DNA from: Membranihabitans maritimus
GTDB lineage: Bacteria; Bacteroidota; Bacteroidia; Chitinophagales; Saprospiraceae
Length of the DNA: 64,000 nt
Assembly (NCBI RefSeq): GCF_021729145.1
Contig: NZ_JAJSLW010000008.1
Span: forward strand, 124,001-188,000
Reading direction: 5' to 3'
Every line of letters begins with the position of its first letter. The stretch's first letter is position 1. Position numbers and translations under genes: made by a program. The notes below the pieces were generated by a model. It was not told the origin of the DNA. It was given only the letters and a program-made list of their open reading frames with translations, and made no database searches. Below, one piece after another: positions 7,405 to 16,473 of this stretch.

Positions 7405-9189
7405 TTACCAAAAATATTGTAATTCAACACGGATGCCAGCATGCAGGGCACGAACATTTTCTTCTCCGATTCTTTTATGCAGGATCCATCCCGGGATCTT
7501 GACCAGGTCAGTAGTAATTTGATTCCCGTAAGTAAAATTTACAGAAGGGCCAATGGTAAATCTCAAATGGTTCCCAATATTTATTCCCGGAAGAATCCTG
7601 AAGGAAACCTGGGAATAGGACTGGCTCTTGAAATCAGTATTTGTTCGGTTAGTAATTTCAACATCCAAATTAAAAATTAAGCTCCTGTATAGCCGTGCAC
7701 CAATACCCCCTTCCGGGGAATACAAAGGATTATTTTGGGGAGATGAGTGGTAAGACACCCCTATAAATCCGTATAAAACTTTACCTCCTGACCTGAATGC
7801 TGCTCCGGGTATTCCGGATTCATTAATTGCCAGACTAATGCTTTTTTGTCCATTTTTGATGAAATTTAAAAAGGCGATTGGATAATCGCTACTGTCGGCT
7901 ATATTGATCAATGGAGCTATTTGGATCCCTTGTACCTTTTTTGCGATATTCATACATCCGGCTATCTGCGCACCTGAGATTTTTTTGGCGTGGTTTGTTA
8001 GACCGGAGAACTGAAGTCCATTTATACTGCTAGCTCTATTGTATAGACCGGTTAATTGAACTCCTTCCATTTGTAGGGAAGCCGTGTTGGAAATGCCTGC
8101 TATCTGGATGCCATTGGCTTCTCTTGTACGATTTATTGCACCGGCGATTTGGAGTCCATTGGAAGCTGCGGTACTATTTAAAATACCTGAAACCTGAACG
8201 CCTTTTACTTTTTCCATAATAATATTTGCACCTCCTGCCAGTTGAACCCCTTTTGCCTGTCCTCCTACAAGGTTAAATAAGCCTGCTACCTGAGCATATC
8301 TTGCGTCTTTGTGGTTTATATTAAATCCTCCGGCGACTTCTACTCCATTTACACCGGCTGTGTAGCCGCCGGTCAGATTTATAGAAACCTGGTTAACTAT
8401 CTGACTGGTAAATAATCCCTGGGTACTAAAGCCAGGTGCAAGTGAAATTTGGTAGGGACTAAATGCGAAAAATCCACCGATATTCATTTGTTGGATTCGC
8501 TGCCGGGATGAAATAAATAGTCTCCCAAAAAAAGATTCAAAAAGTTTGGAGCCATTATTATTCTGTTCAGGAAAGTAAACATATTTTCTTGCATTTGTAC
8601 TGGATTGGATTTGTACAGGTGAAAAAATAAGTAAAGTAGTATCCTTGTAATTTTCCCTGCTTATTGTGATCCAATTTGAAGAACCTGGCCTTTTTAATGA
8701 AAGTGAAAATAAACCGTTTTTGTCTGACAATGTCGATGCTGGAACATTTCTTTCATATATGCTTACATTGTTAATGGGGGTTTGGCTGATCTCATCTAAA
8801 ATCTTTCCACTTATAACCAATGCTTGATCGGTTTGCTCAATATTTACGTTTAATTCCATGGAGCGCGGGGCAAAACGGATGATAATGTAGCCCGGGGTAG
8901 TTTTCAGTTCGTAGTCCTGATCAAATATGGTTTGGAGGTAATTTCGCAAAGTCCCGCGAAAACCATCTACAGAAATAATGCTATCCTCAGGGATCAAATC
9001 ACTATTAAAGGAGAAGTAAAAATCCTGCCCTTCCTGTAGTCTTTCAAGAATATTTCCTATAGAAGTCTTCTGTATCGGGTCCAGGGATATATGACGGGCA
9101 AGATAATTTTGGCCATAGGAAGCAATTCCCATAGTCAAGGTCACAAATATTAATACCCATTGGCAAGGTAAAGGCCTAATTAGTTTCAT
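7405..9189 (-). CDS. STN and carboxypeptidase-like regulatory domain protein with surface-repeat region
   Basis: A 594-residue exported protein. A signal peptide (about 1-26) is followed by an STN domain (about 33-107), the short signalling domain usually found at the N-terminus of TonB receptors that talk to FecR. A carboxypeptidase-like beta-sandwich follows (about 123-190). Ten repeats of the form G-x-Q-[ILV]-[AS]-G-x-x-N (about 282-430) resemble the LA_2272-type surface repeats, and the protein ends in beta strands and an aromatic residue, as outer-membrane proteins do. There is no TonB plug domain. It is the last gene after sigma factor and FecR (18 bp gap), where a SusC receptor would normally stand. 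The ligand is unknown. Confidence 0.75.
   Translation of the reverse strand: MKLIRPLPCQWVLIFVTLTMGIASYGQNYLARHISLDPIQKTSIGNILERLQEGQDFYFSFNSDLIPEDSIISVDGFRGTLRNYLQTIFDQDYELKTTPGYIIIRFAPRSMELNVNIEQTDQALVISGKILDEISQTPINNVSIYERNVPASTLSDKNGLFSLSLKRPGSSNWITISRENYKDTTLLIFSPVQIQSSTNARKYVYFPEQNNNGSKLFESFFGRLFISSRQRIQQMNIGGFFAFSPYQISLAPGFSTQGLFTSQIVNQVSINLTGGYTAGVNGVEVAGGFNINHKDARYAQVAGLFNLVGGQAKGVQLAGGANIIMEKVKGVQVSGILNSTAASNGLQIAGAINRTREANGIQIAGISNTASLQMEGVQLTGLYNRASSINGLQFSGLTNHAKKISGAQIAGCMNIAKKVQGIQIAPLINIADSSDYPIAFLNFIKNGQKSISLAINESGIPGAAFRSGGKVLYGFIGVSYHSSPQNNPLYSPEGGIGARLYRSLIFNLDVEITNRTNTDFKSQSYSQVSFRILPGINIGNHLRFTIGPSVNFTYGNQITTDLVKIPGWILHKRIGEENVRALHAGIRVELQYFW
7900..8346 (-). repeat. Ten imperfect 13-22-residue repeats inside the STN protein gene
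   Basis: The encoded protein repeats a nonapeptide core ten times, for example GVQLAGGAN, GVQVSGILN, GLQIAGAIN, GIQIAGISN, GLQFSGLTN and GIQIAPLIN. Spacing is mostly 19-22 residues, shorter between the first units. Alternating small and hydrophobic residues suggest a stacked beta structure. The DNA repeats are strongly diverged, so this is a protein-level repeat and not a recent DNA expansion. Confidence 0.8.
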
Positions 9190-9207
9190 TTACAACATTA
9201 TTACTAC

Positions 9208-10182
9208 CTAATACATGACAATCTTATTGTCTTTTTCTGTGATCTTTATTTTGAAGGTCGTTTGAATTACCCTTAATATATTATCCAGGTCATCGGCTCT
9301 CAGCGTAGTGGTCAAAGGTAAATCACTTATCTCCGGGTGGACCTCAATTTCTTTCCCAAATGCAGATTCAAGGACCTCAGCAACCCGCCATAAGGGCGTA
9401 TCCTTGAGCTCGAAAGTATTGTCAATATAATAGTTGTATAACTGATCTTGTGATTCGACGATTTCCAATTCTTCCGAACGCGTATCCAAAGTAAGCTTTT
9501 CCCCTCGCTCCAGTCTATTAGGTCCACTCCCTGCATCCACCCTGACGATCCCTGTCTCCACAATAATCTCCGTTATGGAATCATTTTTTCTGACATTAAA
9601 GGAAGTGCCCAATACAGTGATTGTGAGTTCCTTTGTATTCACTATAAATGGATTCGTGGGATCGTGGACTACTTTGAAAAAAGCTTCCCCGGAATGCATT
9701 TGTACACTGCGCAAGTTCTCAAAAATGGGTCGGGAGAATTCAATTTCTGTATTTTTATTGAGGGTGACTGTGGACCCGTCTGCTAATCTTTCCGTTTTGG
9801 CGACACTTTCTGAATGAAGATGCACCACAAACAAATACCCACTGTCCCGGAACCAAAACCAGTAGCTTATAAAAGCAATGAGGGATATTAAAAGGAATCC
9901 GGCTGCCATTTTTTGCAAAGGGAATAAAATGGTCCGTAAAGACTTGTATTTATTGTTTTTTGTATCGGAATTATATGAACGTTTTTCTTGAAACCGTATC
10001 CAGGCCGAATCCGGATCAATGTTTGATTTATACGGCAGGCTCTTGCTGGTTTCCCAGATATGCCTTATGTGATTGTATTGCTTTTTGTGTTCCGGGTTAG
10101 CATTAATCCAGGCCGAAATAGATTTGTTCTCTTTCTCGCTGGTTTCTCCTAAAAGATGCCGGATAAGTATTTCATCATTCAT
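9208..10182 (-). CDS. FecR-family anti-sigma factor
   Basis: A 324-residue inner-membrane anti-sigma factor. The N-terminal cytoplasmic segment (about 1-85) should hold the sigma factor. A transmembrane helix (about 92-111) follows, then a periplasmic FecR domain (about 118-215, with LADGSTVTLN and VLGTSFNVR), then a C-terminal DUF4974 domain (about 257-324) that contacts the STN domain of a partner. It overlaps the sigma gene by 8 bp and is followed by the STN-repeat protein. In known systems a ligand-loaded outer-membrane partner signals through the STN domain to FecR, which releases the sigma factor. Confidence 0.93.
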   Translation of the reverse strand: MNDEILIRHLLGETSEKENKSISAWINANPEHKKQYNHIRHIWETSKSLPYKSNIDPDSAWIRFQEKRSYNSDTKNNKYKSLRTILFPLQKMAAGFLLISLIAFISYWFWFRDSGYLFVVHLHSESVAKTERLADGSTVTLNKNTEIEFSRPIFENLRSVQMHSGEAFFKVVHDPTNPFIVNTKELTITVLGTSFNVRKNDSITEIIVETGIVRVDAGSGPNRLERGEKLTLDTRSEELEIVESQDQLYNYYIDNTFELKDTPLWRVAEVLESAFGKEIEVHPEISDLPLTTTLRADDLDNILRVIQTTFKIKITEKDNKIVMY

Positions 10183-10753
10183 GGCTGTTCAAAATTGATA
10201 AAATTAATATTAATAGCGGCAGGTATTCGGCTAAACTCAACCGCAGGTGTTTTAATGCTTTTCCCATATGTACTTCGACCGTTTTAATTGAAATATCCAA
10301 TTTTTCTGCAATCTCCCGGTATTTTAAATTTTCAAACCGACTCAAATAAAATACAGTTCGACATTTTTCAGGCAACTCTTTCAAAGACTCCTGTATTTTT
10401 TGCATGAGCTCAGAAGTGGTCTCATGATTCTCGTCTTCTTTAGTATGAGATGGTGTATTTCTCATGCTTTCCATAGAATGTTGTTTCCTGGTTTTTCGGT
10501 CTCGAATAAAATTCAGAGAGTAGTTGTAAACCGATTTGTATAAATACGCTTTGATAGAAGTATGAAAGTTAATATTCTCCCTTTTTTCCCATAATTTCAA
10601 GAATACTGTTTGTACTACCTCTTCTGCAGAAAATTGATCCTGGATTATAGTAAAAGCATAGGAGTGTAACGATTGGAAGTTTTCTTTAAACAGGTTTTCG
10701 AACTCATCCTCCCTTTGAATTCGAATGATCTTTTCATTGTCAAATGTGGTCAT
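10175..10753 (-). CDS. ECF RNA polymerase sigma factor (Bacteroidota FecI-like)
   Basis: A 192-residue ECF sigma-70 factor. Region 2 lies at about 25-92 (FSAEEVVQTVFLKLWEKR) and region 4 at about 125-180 (LPEKCRTVFYLSRFENLKYREIAEKL is split across its helix-turn-helix, with KTVEVHMGKALKHL as recognition part). The C-terminus carries a short hydrophobic tail. It forms a sigma/anti-sigma unit with the overlapping FecR gene and is preceded 42 bp upstream by a gene for a repeat protein related to the STN protein downstream. The four genes may form one operon that the sigma factor itself controls; this is inferred from spacing. Confidence 0.93.
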   Translation of the reverse strand: MTTFDNEKIIRIQREDEFENLFKENFQSLHSYAFTIIQDQFSAEEVVQTVFLKLWEKRENINFHTSIKAYLYKSVYNYSLNFIRDRKTRKQHSMESMRNTPSHTKEDENHETTSELMQKIQESLKELPEKCRTVFYLSRFENLKYREIAEKLDISIKTVEVHMGKALKHLRLSLAEYLPLLILILSILNSHE

Positions 10754-10795
10754 TGTTTTTTATTTCCAGTTGGGGAAATTTCTTCCTTTTTATAT

Positions 10796-11860
10796 TCAAA
10801 ACCTATATGAAAACCCGGCATTGAGCCCTGCCCACATTGTAAATTTGTGGCTTGCGTTTTCCCTGGAAAACAGAGAATAAGGGATATTAATGGTACCAAA
10901 TCCTTCCTCCGTTACAATTTGTGTAATATAAGCATTTATTGATGGTCCAATATAAAGGGATAAGGCTTCGTTAATATAGTATTGATAGTTTACGTCTGCT
11001 TTATTGAGTAAATTCAAGTCCGACTCCCATTTATTGTCGTAAATAAGATGGCTCGATGATAAATCAATTGATACCTTGTGTTTGTCAGCTAAAGAAATCA
11101 ACGTTCCAAAACCCAGGCCCGTAGAATATATAGGCTCGCTGTTGAATTGAGAATATCCCGCTTTGAATATTGTATAAAGTTTTTCAACGCCCATTTTGAA
11201 AGTTAGATTAGAATAGATCGCTTCTCCCGTTGAAATTTCCAATGCATAATAACCTTTTTTCACAATGTTTATAACTCCAAAAGGAATGCCGGATTCTCCA
11301 TTTTGAAGGATATTTATGACTCCAAAACCAAAGCCTTCCAGCTTTCTGTCAATATTTACGACACCTAGTTGAAAGCCTTTTACAGTATCTTGCACAATAT
11401 TTATCGGACTAATTTGAACCCCTTCGTATGTACCTAGATTGAAATTAAATGTACCGGATACGGAAACACCTTTTGCCGAACCTCTTCCAATGTTTGAGAT
11501 GCCTGCAAATTGCCAACTCCTGGAATTTGAGCCCAAATAATTTGTAATTCCCGAGAGAAAAAGCCCCGAAGAAACCCCGGTATTAAAATTCAATATTCCG
11601 CCCAATTGAACTCCAGAAGCATTACCTTGGTTATAATTGAATAAAGAAGCCATTTCTACACCCTGGAATCCTCCATTGAGACCGTATAGAACATTAAATG
11701 ATACATTGTTTGAGTATTTTGTAGAATTTATCCCATTACTTCCTACAGGGTAGGCAAAAGTGAATTGTGCCTTTTTGTGCGATAGGGTGTCTGTATTCTG
11801 GGAGAAAAGTGAAGTAGATTGCAGATAAAAAAGGGTGATAAAAATTAGTAAATTTTTCAT
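10796..11860 (-). CDS. LA_2272-like surface-repeat protein
   Basis: A 354-residue exported protein with a signal peptide (about 1-20). About nine repeat units follow (residues 67-200), such as GVQLGGILN, GVSVSGTFN, GFQLGVVNI and GIPFGVINI. A C-terminal beta-rich part (about 205-354) ends in SYRF, typical of an outer-membrane barrel. It lacks the STN and carboxypeptidase-like domains of the protein at 7405-9189 but matches the middle part of that protein, so the two are paralogues. It stands 42 bp upstream of the sigma gene and is probably co-transcribed with it. No function is established for such repeats. Confidence 0.7.
   Translation of the reverse strand: MKNLLIFITLFYLQSTSLFSQNTDTLSHKKAQFTFAYPVGSNGINSTKYSNNVSFNVLYGLNGGFQGVEMASLFNYNQGNASGVQLGGILNFNTGVSSGLFLSGITNYLGSNSRSWQFAGISNIGRGSAKGVSVSGTFNFNLGTYEGVQISPINIVQDTVKGFQLGVVNIDRKLEGFGFGVINILQNGESGIPFGVINIVKKGYYALEISTGEAIYSNLTFKMGVEKLYTIFKAGYSQFNSEPIYSTGLGFGTLISLADKHKVSIDLSSSHLIYDNKWESDLNLLNKADVNYQYYINEALSLYIGPSINAYITQIVTEEGFGTINIPYSLFSRENASHKFTMWAGLNAGFSYRF
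11261..11662 (-). repeat. About nine surface-type repeats in the upstream paralogue
   Basis: Protein-level repeats with the same core as in the STN protein, ending in a variant series G-x-x-x-G-V-[IV]-N-I. Unit length is about 14-21 residues. Divergence between units is high at DNA level. Confidence 0.7.
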
Positions 11861-11974
11861 TTCATATATTTTTTATTATTTGAATATTTCACTGGTGTGA
11901 CACAGCAGATTAGTATTACCCCTACTGAATTGGAAAATATTTTAATGTATGTGATTTAGGCATTTCAAGCGGCC

Positions 11975-12005
11975 TTGGAGATGCATAGAATAGTAGCTAT
12001 ATTTA
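11975..12005 (+). promoter_or_regulatory. Candidate promoter for the tricorn-like protease gene
   Basis: TTG at 11975-11977, a 20-nt spacer, and TATATTTA at 11998-12005 (7 of 8 matches to TAnnTTTG). Position and spacing fit a Bacteroidota housekeeping promoter about 55 bp upstream of the start codon. Based on pattern only. Confidence 0.35.
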
Positions 12006-12064
12006 ATCGAGATTTAAATTACGTGGACTTTTAAGAAATGATAACTAATTAAACACCGGGTTAC

Positions 12065-15000
12065 ATGAAATTATATTTCCTATTACTCACAACATTTACC
12101 TTTTTTGTTAACCAATTATATAGCCAGGAATCCGTGTTGGCTATGCATCCGGCGTTAAACCCCGACGGGACTCAATTATCCTTTTCATGGCAGGGAGATA
12201 TATGGGTATATGATTATGAAACAAAAAATGTAACTCGCCTTACGGTTAACGAGAGTTATGATGCTCATCCTGTATGGGATTCAAATGGTGAAAGACTAGC
12301 GTTTATTTCAAATAGATATGGCAATTCTGATATTTTTGAAATTGAAATTTCAAGTGGAAAAATAGCGCAAAAAACATTTCATTCTTCTAATGATGCAAAT
12401 CCATCCTTTGATTCCGATGGGAATATTTATTTTAACAGTGAACGGGCTTATAATCAGCTTGAACGCGAGCCGGAAATCCTTGTTTTAGAAAAGGAATTTG
12501 CAACTCCGTACCGGTATTTAAATTCACTTGGATTTGAGCCTGTAGTTTCTTCTGATAACAATTTGATAGCATTTGTAAAAGGCAATTGCCGGGTGTCCAG
12601 GGAACAATATCGTGGTCCGGCTAATAGGGACATTTGGATTTATAATATTGAAACGGATGAATATTTCCAGGTGACAAGTGATGAAGGGCAAGACGTTCAT
12701 CCGCAATGGGGAAAAAATAATGAATTGTACTTTATGTCATCACGAAGTGGTAAATACAATGTTTATAAAGTTCAGGTCAAATCAAATATGACATTTGGTG
12801 AGCCAGTAGCGTTGACAACGTATAAGGATGTCGGGATAAGGTCATTTGGCATTTCTCGTAACGGGAAAAGGTTAGTTGTTGGCCGTAGGGATGGACTTGA
12901 AAATGTGAATATACATTCGGGTAGATCCTCAAAAATCAAACTAAATCTTACCTTTGATTTTCATTTCTTTCCTGAGGAATTCGAGACTTTAAATAATGAT
13001 ATTAGCGAATACTCTATATCTCCTGATGAGAAATATATTACAATCGCTGCCCGTAGTGAGATTTTCGTTATTAAGAATCACAAAGAAAATCCCCGGGCCC
13101 AAAGAATTACCAACCATAGCTGGAAAGATGAATACCCTACCTGGACTTCTGATTCATCTTTGATCTTTATTTCAGATCGAACGGGGTCTGAAGAAATTTT
13201 TGCCCTGAAATCAGCAGAGGATAGTAATTCAGATCTTTATCATTCCTTCCGGTTTGATTTGCAAAATGTAAGCAATACCGAAGAACGGGAAACGGGTATT
13301 TTCCCTTCTCCTGATTTATCGAAAATTGCTATTCTACAAAATAACAATACACTATTGGTGTATGACATTGATTCCACCGGTACATGGACAAACGAAAGAG
13401 AGATAGTGAGTGGTTGGGCTACGCCGGGAGGGATAAGTTGGTCACCTGATAGTAGATGGTTGGCATATGAAATGGATAATTTATATTTCAATGAAGATAT
13501 TTTTATTTCAGATGCAGAAGGTAAAATGGAACCTGTAAATGTAAGTATGCATCCCCGGGGGGATTCTGACCCGGTGTGGAGTAGGGATGGAAGTAAACTT
13601 GGTTTTCGCTCTAATCGGAATAACGGAGATGATGATATTTGGTTTGTCTGGTTGAAAAAGGAAGATTGGGAGAAATCAAAGCAAGATTGGGATGAACAAA
13701 AATATGCTCCTACACCTGTGAATAAAAAGAATAAGGAGAAAGAAAAGGGGGAAGACAACCTGGCAAAAGATTCCATCGAGATAGATTTTGATAATATTTA
13801 CAGGCGACTGGTTCAGGTAACTTCTATGCCGGGGACAGAATCCAATATCGTATTTGGTCCTGAAGGAGAGAAAATCTATTTCAATGGTTCCGGAACAGGG
13901 GGTTCAAAGTTTTATTCTATTAAATGGGATGGTACAGGTCTCAAGACTGTTTTGAATTCTTCAATTCACACTACACAACTGTCCAAAGATGGTCAGGGGA
14001 TATTTTACTTGTCACGGGGGAAAATGATGAAACTTAACCTTAAGAATAATACGTCAGAGAATATCCCTTTTTCAGCTTCAATCCGTATTGACCGGGAGGC
14101 GGAAAAGAGACAGGTCTTTGAAGAATTATGGCGAGTACTAAAAGACCGGTTTTACGATCCGGAATTCCACGGCCAGGATTGGGAGGAATTAAAAGATAAA
14201 TATCGGCCCTGGGTGATGAAAGCATCTACCAAACAAGATTTTCGAACGATTGTTAATGAAATGCTGGGACAATTAAATGCCTCGCATATGGGATTGTATG
14301 GTGGCAATCCGGAAGAAACGGAAGATATAACCACAGGAAGATTGGGAGTAGAGGTAAAGCCCAAAGATAGTGGTATTGAAGTAGTTCATGTGGTCCCGGG
14401 TACTTCCGCTGACAGGCAAGAAAGTAAATTAATGGAGGGAGATATAATTTTAGGAATCAATGGTCATGTATTGACGAATGGGGATAATTTCTGGATGCAT
14501 TTGATGGCAAAATCGGGAGAACGTGTTTGGTTGAAAGTGCAGCGAGGATCAGCTGTCAAAGATATTTATATAAGGCCTTCTTCTTCTATCAATTCCGACT
14601 TATATAATGAATGGGTAGAAGAAAGGAGACGACTTACTGAAAAATATTCTGATGGCCGCCTGGGATATATTCATATACAGGGGATGAATTGGCCGAGTTT
14701 TGAAGCTTTTGAGCGAGAACTTACGGCTTCGGGCTATGGCAAGGAAGGTTTGGTAATAGATGTTAGGTTTAATGGTGGTGGGTGGACGACGGATATGTTG
14801 ATGACTGTACTGTCTGTAAAACAACATGCTTATACCATCCCAAGGGGAGCTACTCCCAGTCTGAAAAATCATCGGGCCTACAGGGAGTTTTATCCTTTTG
14901 GTGAACGGCTTCCGCTTTCAGCCTGGACCTTACCGGCAGCGGCTATATGCAACCATTCTTCATATTCTAATGCGGAAATTTTTTCTCATGCATTCAAAAC

Positions 15001-15250
15001 CCTTGGACGAGGGCCGTTGGTAGGTGAGCCGACTTTTGGAGCAGTAATTTCCACGGGAGGACAAAGCTTGTTAGATGGGTCTTTTATCCGTTTACCATTC
15101 CGGGCGTGGTATGTCAAAGCTACTGATGAAAATATGGAGGGAACACCGGCGACTCCGGATTACACGATTATTAATCCTCCGGGGGTGAAGGCTACTGGAG
15201 AGGATCCCCAGTTAAAAAAAGCGGTGGAGGTATTATTGGGGAGAAATTGA
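12065..15250 (+). CDS. Tricorn-like S41 family peptidase
   Basis: A 1061-residue exported protease homologue. It has a signal peptide (about 1-20), TolB/PD40-type beta-propeller repeats through about residue 660 (many HPxWDSNGERLAF-like blades), a tricorn core domain (about 690-755), a PDZ domain (about 765-850) and a C-terminal S41 peptidase domain. The likely nucleophile is Ser968 in the segment SYSNAE. A lysine- and glutamate-rich insert (about 540-575) interrupts the propeller region. Unlike archaeal tricorn, which is cytosolic, this protein should act in the periplasm or at the outer membrane on peptides. It appears to be transcribed alone. Length and order fit the tricorn family. Confidence 0.9.
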   Translation: MKLYFLLLTTFTFFVNQLYSQESVLAMHPALNPDGTQLSFSWQGDIWVYDYETKNVTRLTVNESYDAHPVWDSNGERLAFISNRYGNSDIFEIEISSGKIAQKTFHSSNDANPSFDSDGNIYFNSERAYNQLEREPEILVLEKEFATPYRYLNSLGFEPVVSSDNNLIAFVKGNCRVSREQYRGPANRDIWIYNIETDEYFQVTSDEGQDVHPQWGKNNELYFMSSRSGKYNVYKVQVKSNMTFGEPVALTTYKDVGIRSFGISRNGKRLVVGRRDGLENVNIHSGRSSKIKLNLTFDFHFFPEEFETLNNDISEYSISPDEKYITIAARSEIFVIKNHKENPRAQRITNHSWKDEYPTWTSDSSLIFISDRTGSEEIFALKSAEDSNSDLYHSFRFDLQNVSNTEERETGIFPSPDLSKIAILQNNNTLLVYDIDSTGTWTNEREIVSGWATPGGISWSPDSRWLAYEMDNLYFNEDIFISDAEGKMEPVNVSMHPRGDSDPVWSRDGSKLGFRSNRNNGDDDIWFVWLKKEDWEKSKQDWDEQKYAPTPVNKKNKEKEKGEDNLAKDSIEIDFDNIYRRLVQVTSMPGTESNIVFGPEGEKIYFNGSGTGGSKFYSIKWDGTGLKTVLNSSIHTTQLSKDGQGIFYLSRGKMMKLNLKNNTSENIPFSASIRIDREAEKRQVFEELWRVLKDRFYDPEFHGQDWEELKDKYRPWVMKASTKQDFRTIVNEMLGQLNASHMGLYGGNPEETEDITTGRLGVEVKPKDSGIEVVHVVPGTSADRQESKLMEGDIILGINGHVLTNGDNFWMHLMAKSGERVWLKVQRGSAVKDIYIRPSSSINSDLYNEWVEERRRLTEKYSDGRLGYIHIQGMNWPSFEAFERELTASGYGKEGLVIDVRFNGGGWTTDMLMTVLSVKQHAYTIPRGATPSLKNHRAYREFYPFGERLPLSAWTLPAAAICNHSSYSNAEIFSHAFKTLGRGPLVGEPTFGAVISTGGQSLLDGSFIRLPFRAWYVKATDENMEGTPATPDYTIINPPGVKATGEDPQLKKAVEVLLGRN

Positions 15251-15277
15251 TGGTAAGGTTTGTTGCAATAAATAAGG

Positions 15278-15300
15278 TAAAACTTTTTAGTTGAGTTTTA
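15278..15300. terminator. Possible bidirectional terminator between convergent genes
   Basis: A 7-bp inverted repeat TAAAACT/AGTTTTA with a 9-nt loop in the 82-bp gap between the protease gene and the convergent regulator. T-rich DNA follows on the plus side. The stem is AT-rich and weak, so this is tentative. Confidence 0.3.
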
Positions 15301-15332
15301 TTTACTGTATTGATTTGCAAAAAGAAGTTGCT

Positions 15333-16313
15333 TTAGATTACCTTATCCTTGTTATATCTTTCTTTGTATTCCATAGGACTTAGTCCGGTTACTTTTCGGA
15401 ATACTTGTCTAAAAGCCTTTTCATCGGAGTAACCCACTTCGTACATTACCTCATTAATCGTTTTACGAGTGGTTTCAAGTGCTTTTTTCACCACCTCAGT
15501 TTTAACCCGTTGGGCGTATTCAAGGGGGGTATTCCCAGTAGCTTTGATAAACCGTCGGTCAAATTGTCTTCTGCTAACTGGAAATTTAGAAGCTATTTTG
15601 GCAATGGAGATTTTTTTATAGCATTCATTTTCTATTAACATTTGTGCTTCCTTTACAATTTCATCACTATGCATTTTTTGACCTTTAAATATTATAAAGG
15701 AAGACTGCCTATTGCGGTCCATTTCTATCTGGAAGACTTTTGAGCAATAAACTGCCGTTTGTCTATCATAATATTTTTCCACAAGGTACAACATCAGGTT
15801 TAGAAAAGAATAGGCGCCTCCATTGGTATAGATTCCGTTTTCATCGGTAATTAGTTTGTCAGTCTGTAAGTTGACTTTGGGAAATTTCTTTTTAAATTTT
15901 TCTGAAGCGGCCCAATGTGTTGAGCAAGTCCTGTTATCCAATAGACCTGCTGCAGCCAGCAGGAATGCTCCTGTACAGATACTCGCTATTTCCGATCCGT
16001 TTTTGTATTGTTTTTTAATCCATTCTAGAAGTACCTGATTCGAACAAATTGCACTTTCATAATTATGATTGAGTGAAGGAATAATTACCAGGTCGGTCTT
16101 TTTTATAGATGATATATCGGTCTGGGGTCTAGCGCAAAATAATCCACCATAGAAATCTATTTCTCTGGAGGTGCCAACCAGATTTATATCAAACACTTGC
16201 TTTTTACCCGTTTCTATCCAGAAACTATTGGCCTTATTGAATATTTTATATGGGCCAACTATACTACTCAGGTTATTCTGACCTTCAGGTACCAGTATCG
16301 ATAATTTTTTCAT
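15333..16313 (-). CDS. GlxA-type AraC-family transcriptional regulator
   Basis: A 326-residue regulator. An N-terminal DJ-1/PfpI-like domain (about 1-190) includes the nucleophile-elbow segment ASICTGAFLLAAAG. A C-terminal AraC DNA-binding domain (about 215-320) has two helix-turn-helix units and ends in the signature FRKVTGLSPMEYKERY. This is the GlxA architecture; members sense small metabolites through the DJ-1-like domain. It is divergent from an SRPBCC protein gene, and the 160-bp gap has repeated TGTCTA-type elements, so that gene is a plausible target. The effector is not predictable. Confidence 0.9.
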   Translation of the reverse strand: MKKLSILVPEGQNNLSSIVGPYKIFNKANSFWIETGKKQVFDINLVGTSREIDFYGGLFCARPQTDISSIKKTDLVIIPSLNHNYESAICSNQVLLEWIKKQYKNGSEIASICTGAFLLAAAGLLDNRTCSTHWAASEKFKKKFPKVNLQTDKLITDENGIYTNGGAYSFLNLMLYLVEKYYDRQTAVYCSKVFQIEMDRNRQSSFIIFKGQKMHSDEIVKEAQMLIENECYKKISIAKIASKFPVSRRQFDRRFIKATGNTPLEYAQRVKTEVVKKALETTRKTINEVMYEVGYSDEKAFRQVFRKVTGLSPMEYKERYNKDKVI

Positions 16314-16366
16314 CTGATTTTTTTGTGAAGTTAAAACTTTTTATGTCTAAATCGACCTGTAATAAA

Positions 16367-16401
16367 GTCTATATTACACCTTAATAATATATTTTATAGA
16401 C
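16367..16401. promoter_or_regulatory. Inverted repeat between divergent GlxA-type regulator and SRPBCC gene
   Basis: GTCTATA at 16367-16373 and TATAGAC at 16395-16401 form a perfect 7-bp inverted repeat. A third related copy, ATGTCTA, lies just before it at 16344-16350. A separate 10-bp palindrome TACGATCGTA lies at 16426-16435. Such a cluster in a divergent promoter region suggests operators of the neighbouring regulator. Confidence 0.35.
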
Positions 16402-16403
16402 AT

Positions 16404-16411
16404 TAAATTTG
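16404..16411 (+). promoter_or_regulatory. Candidate -7 promoter element for the SRPBCC gene
   Basis: TAAATTTG matches TAnnTTTG perfectly, 63 bp upstream of the start codon and directly next to the inverted repeat. No TTG at the ideal distance was seen, so activation by the divergent AraC-type regulator would make sense. Confidence 0.3.
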
Positions 16412-16473
16412 AATAATATTGATAATACGATCGTAAATAAGAAATGGATTTTTAATGCATAAAAGAAAAAAAA

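Noticed and set aside
13240-13776. A 178-codon minus-strand open frame in the tricorn-like gene
   Set aside because: Ser- and Phe-rich shadow of a conserved coding region; no start context and no family pattern.
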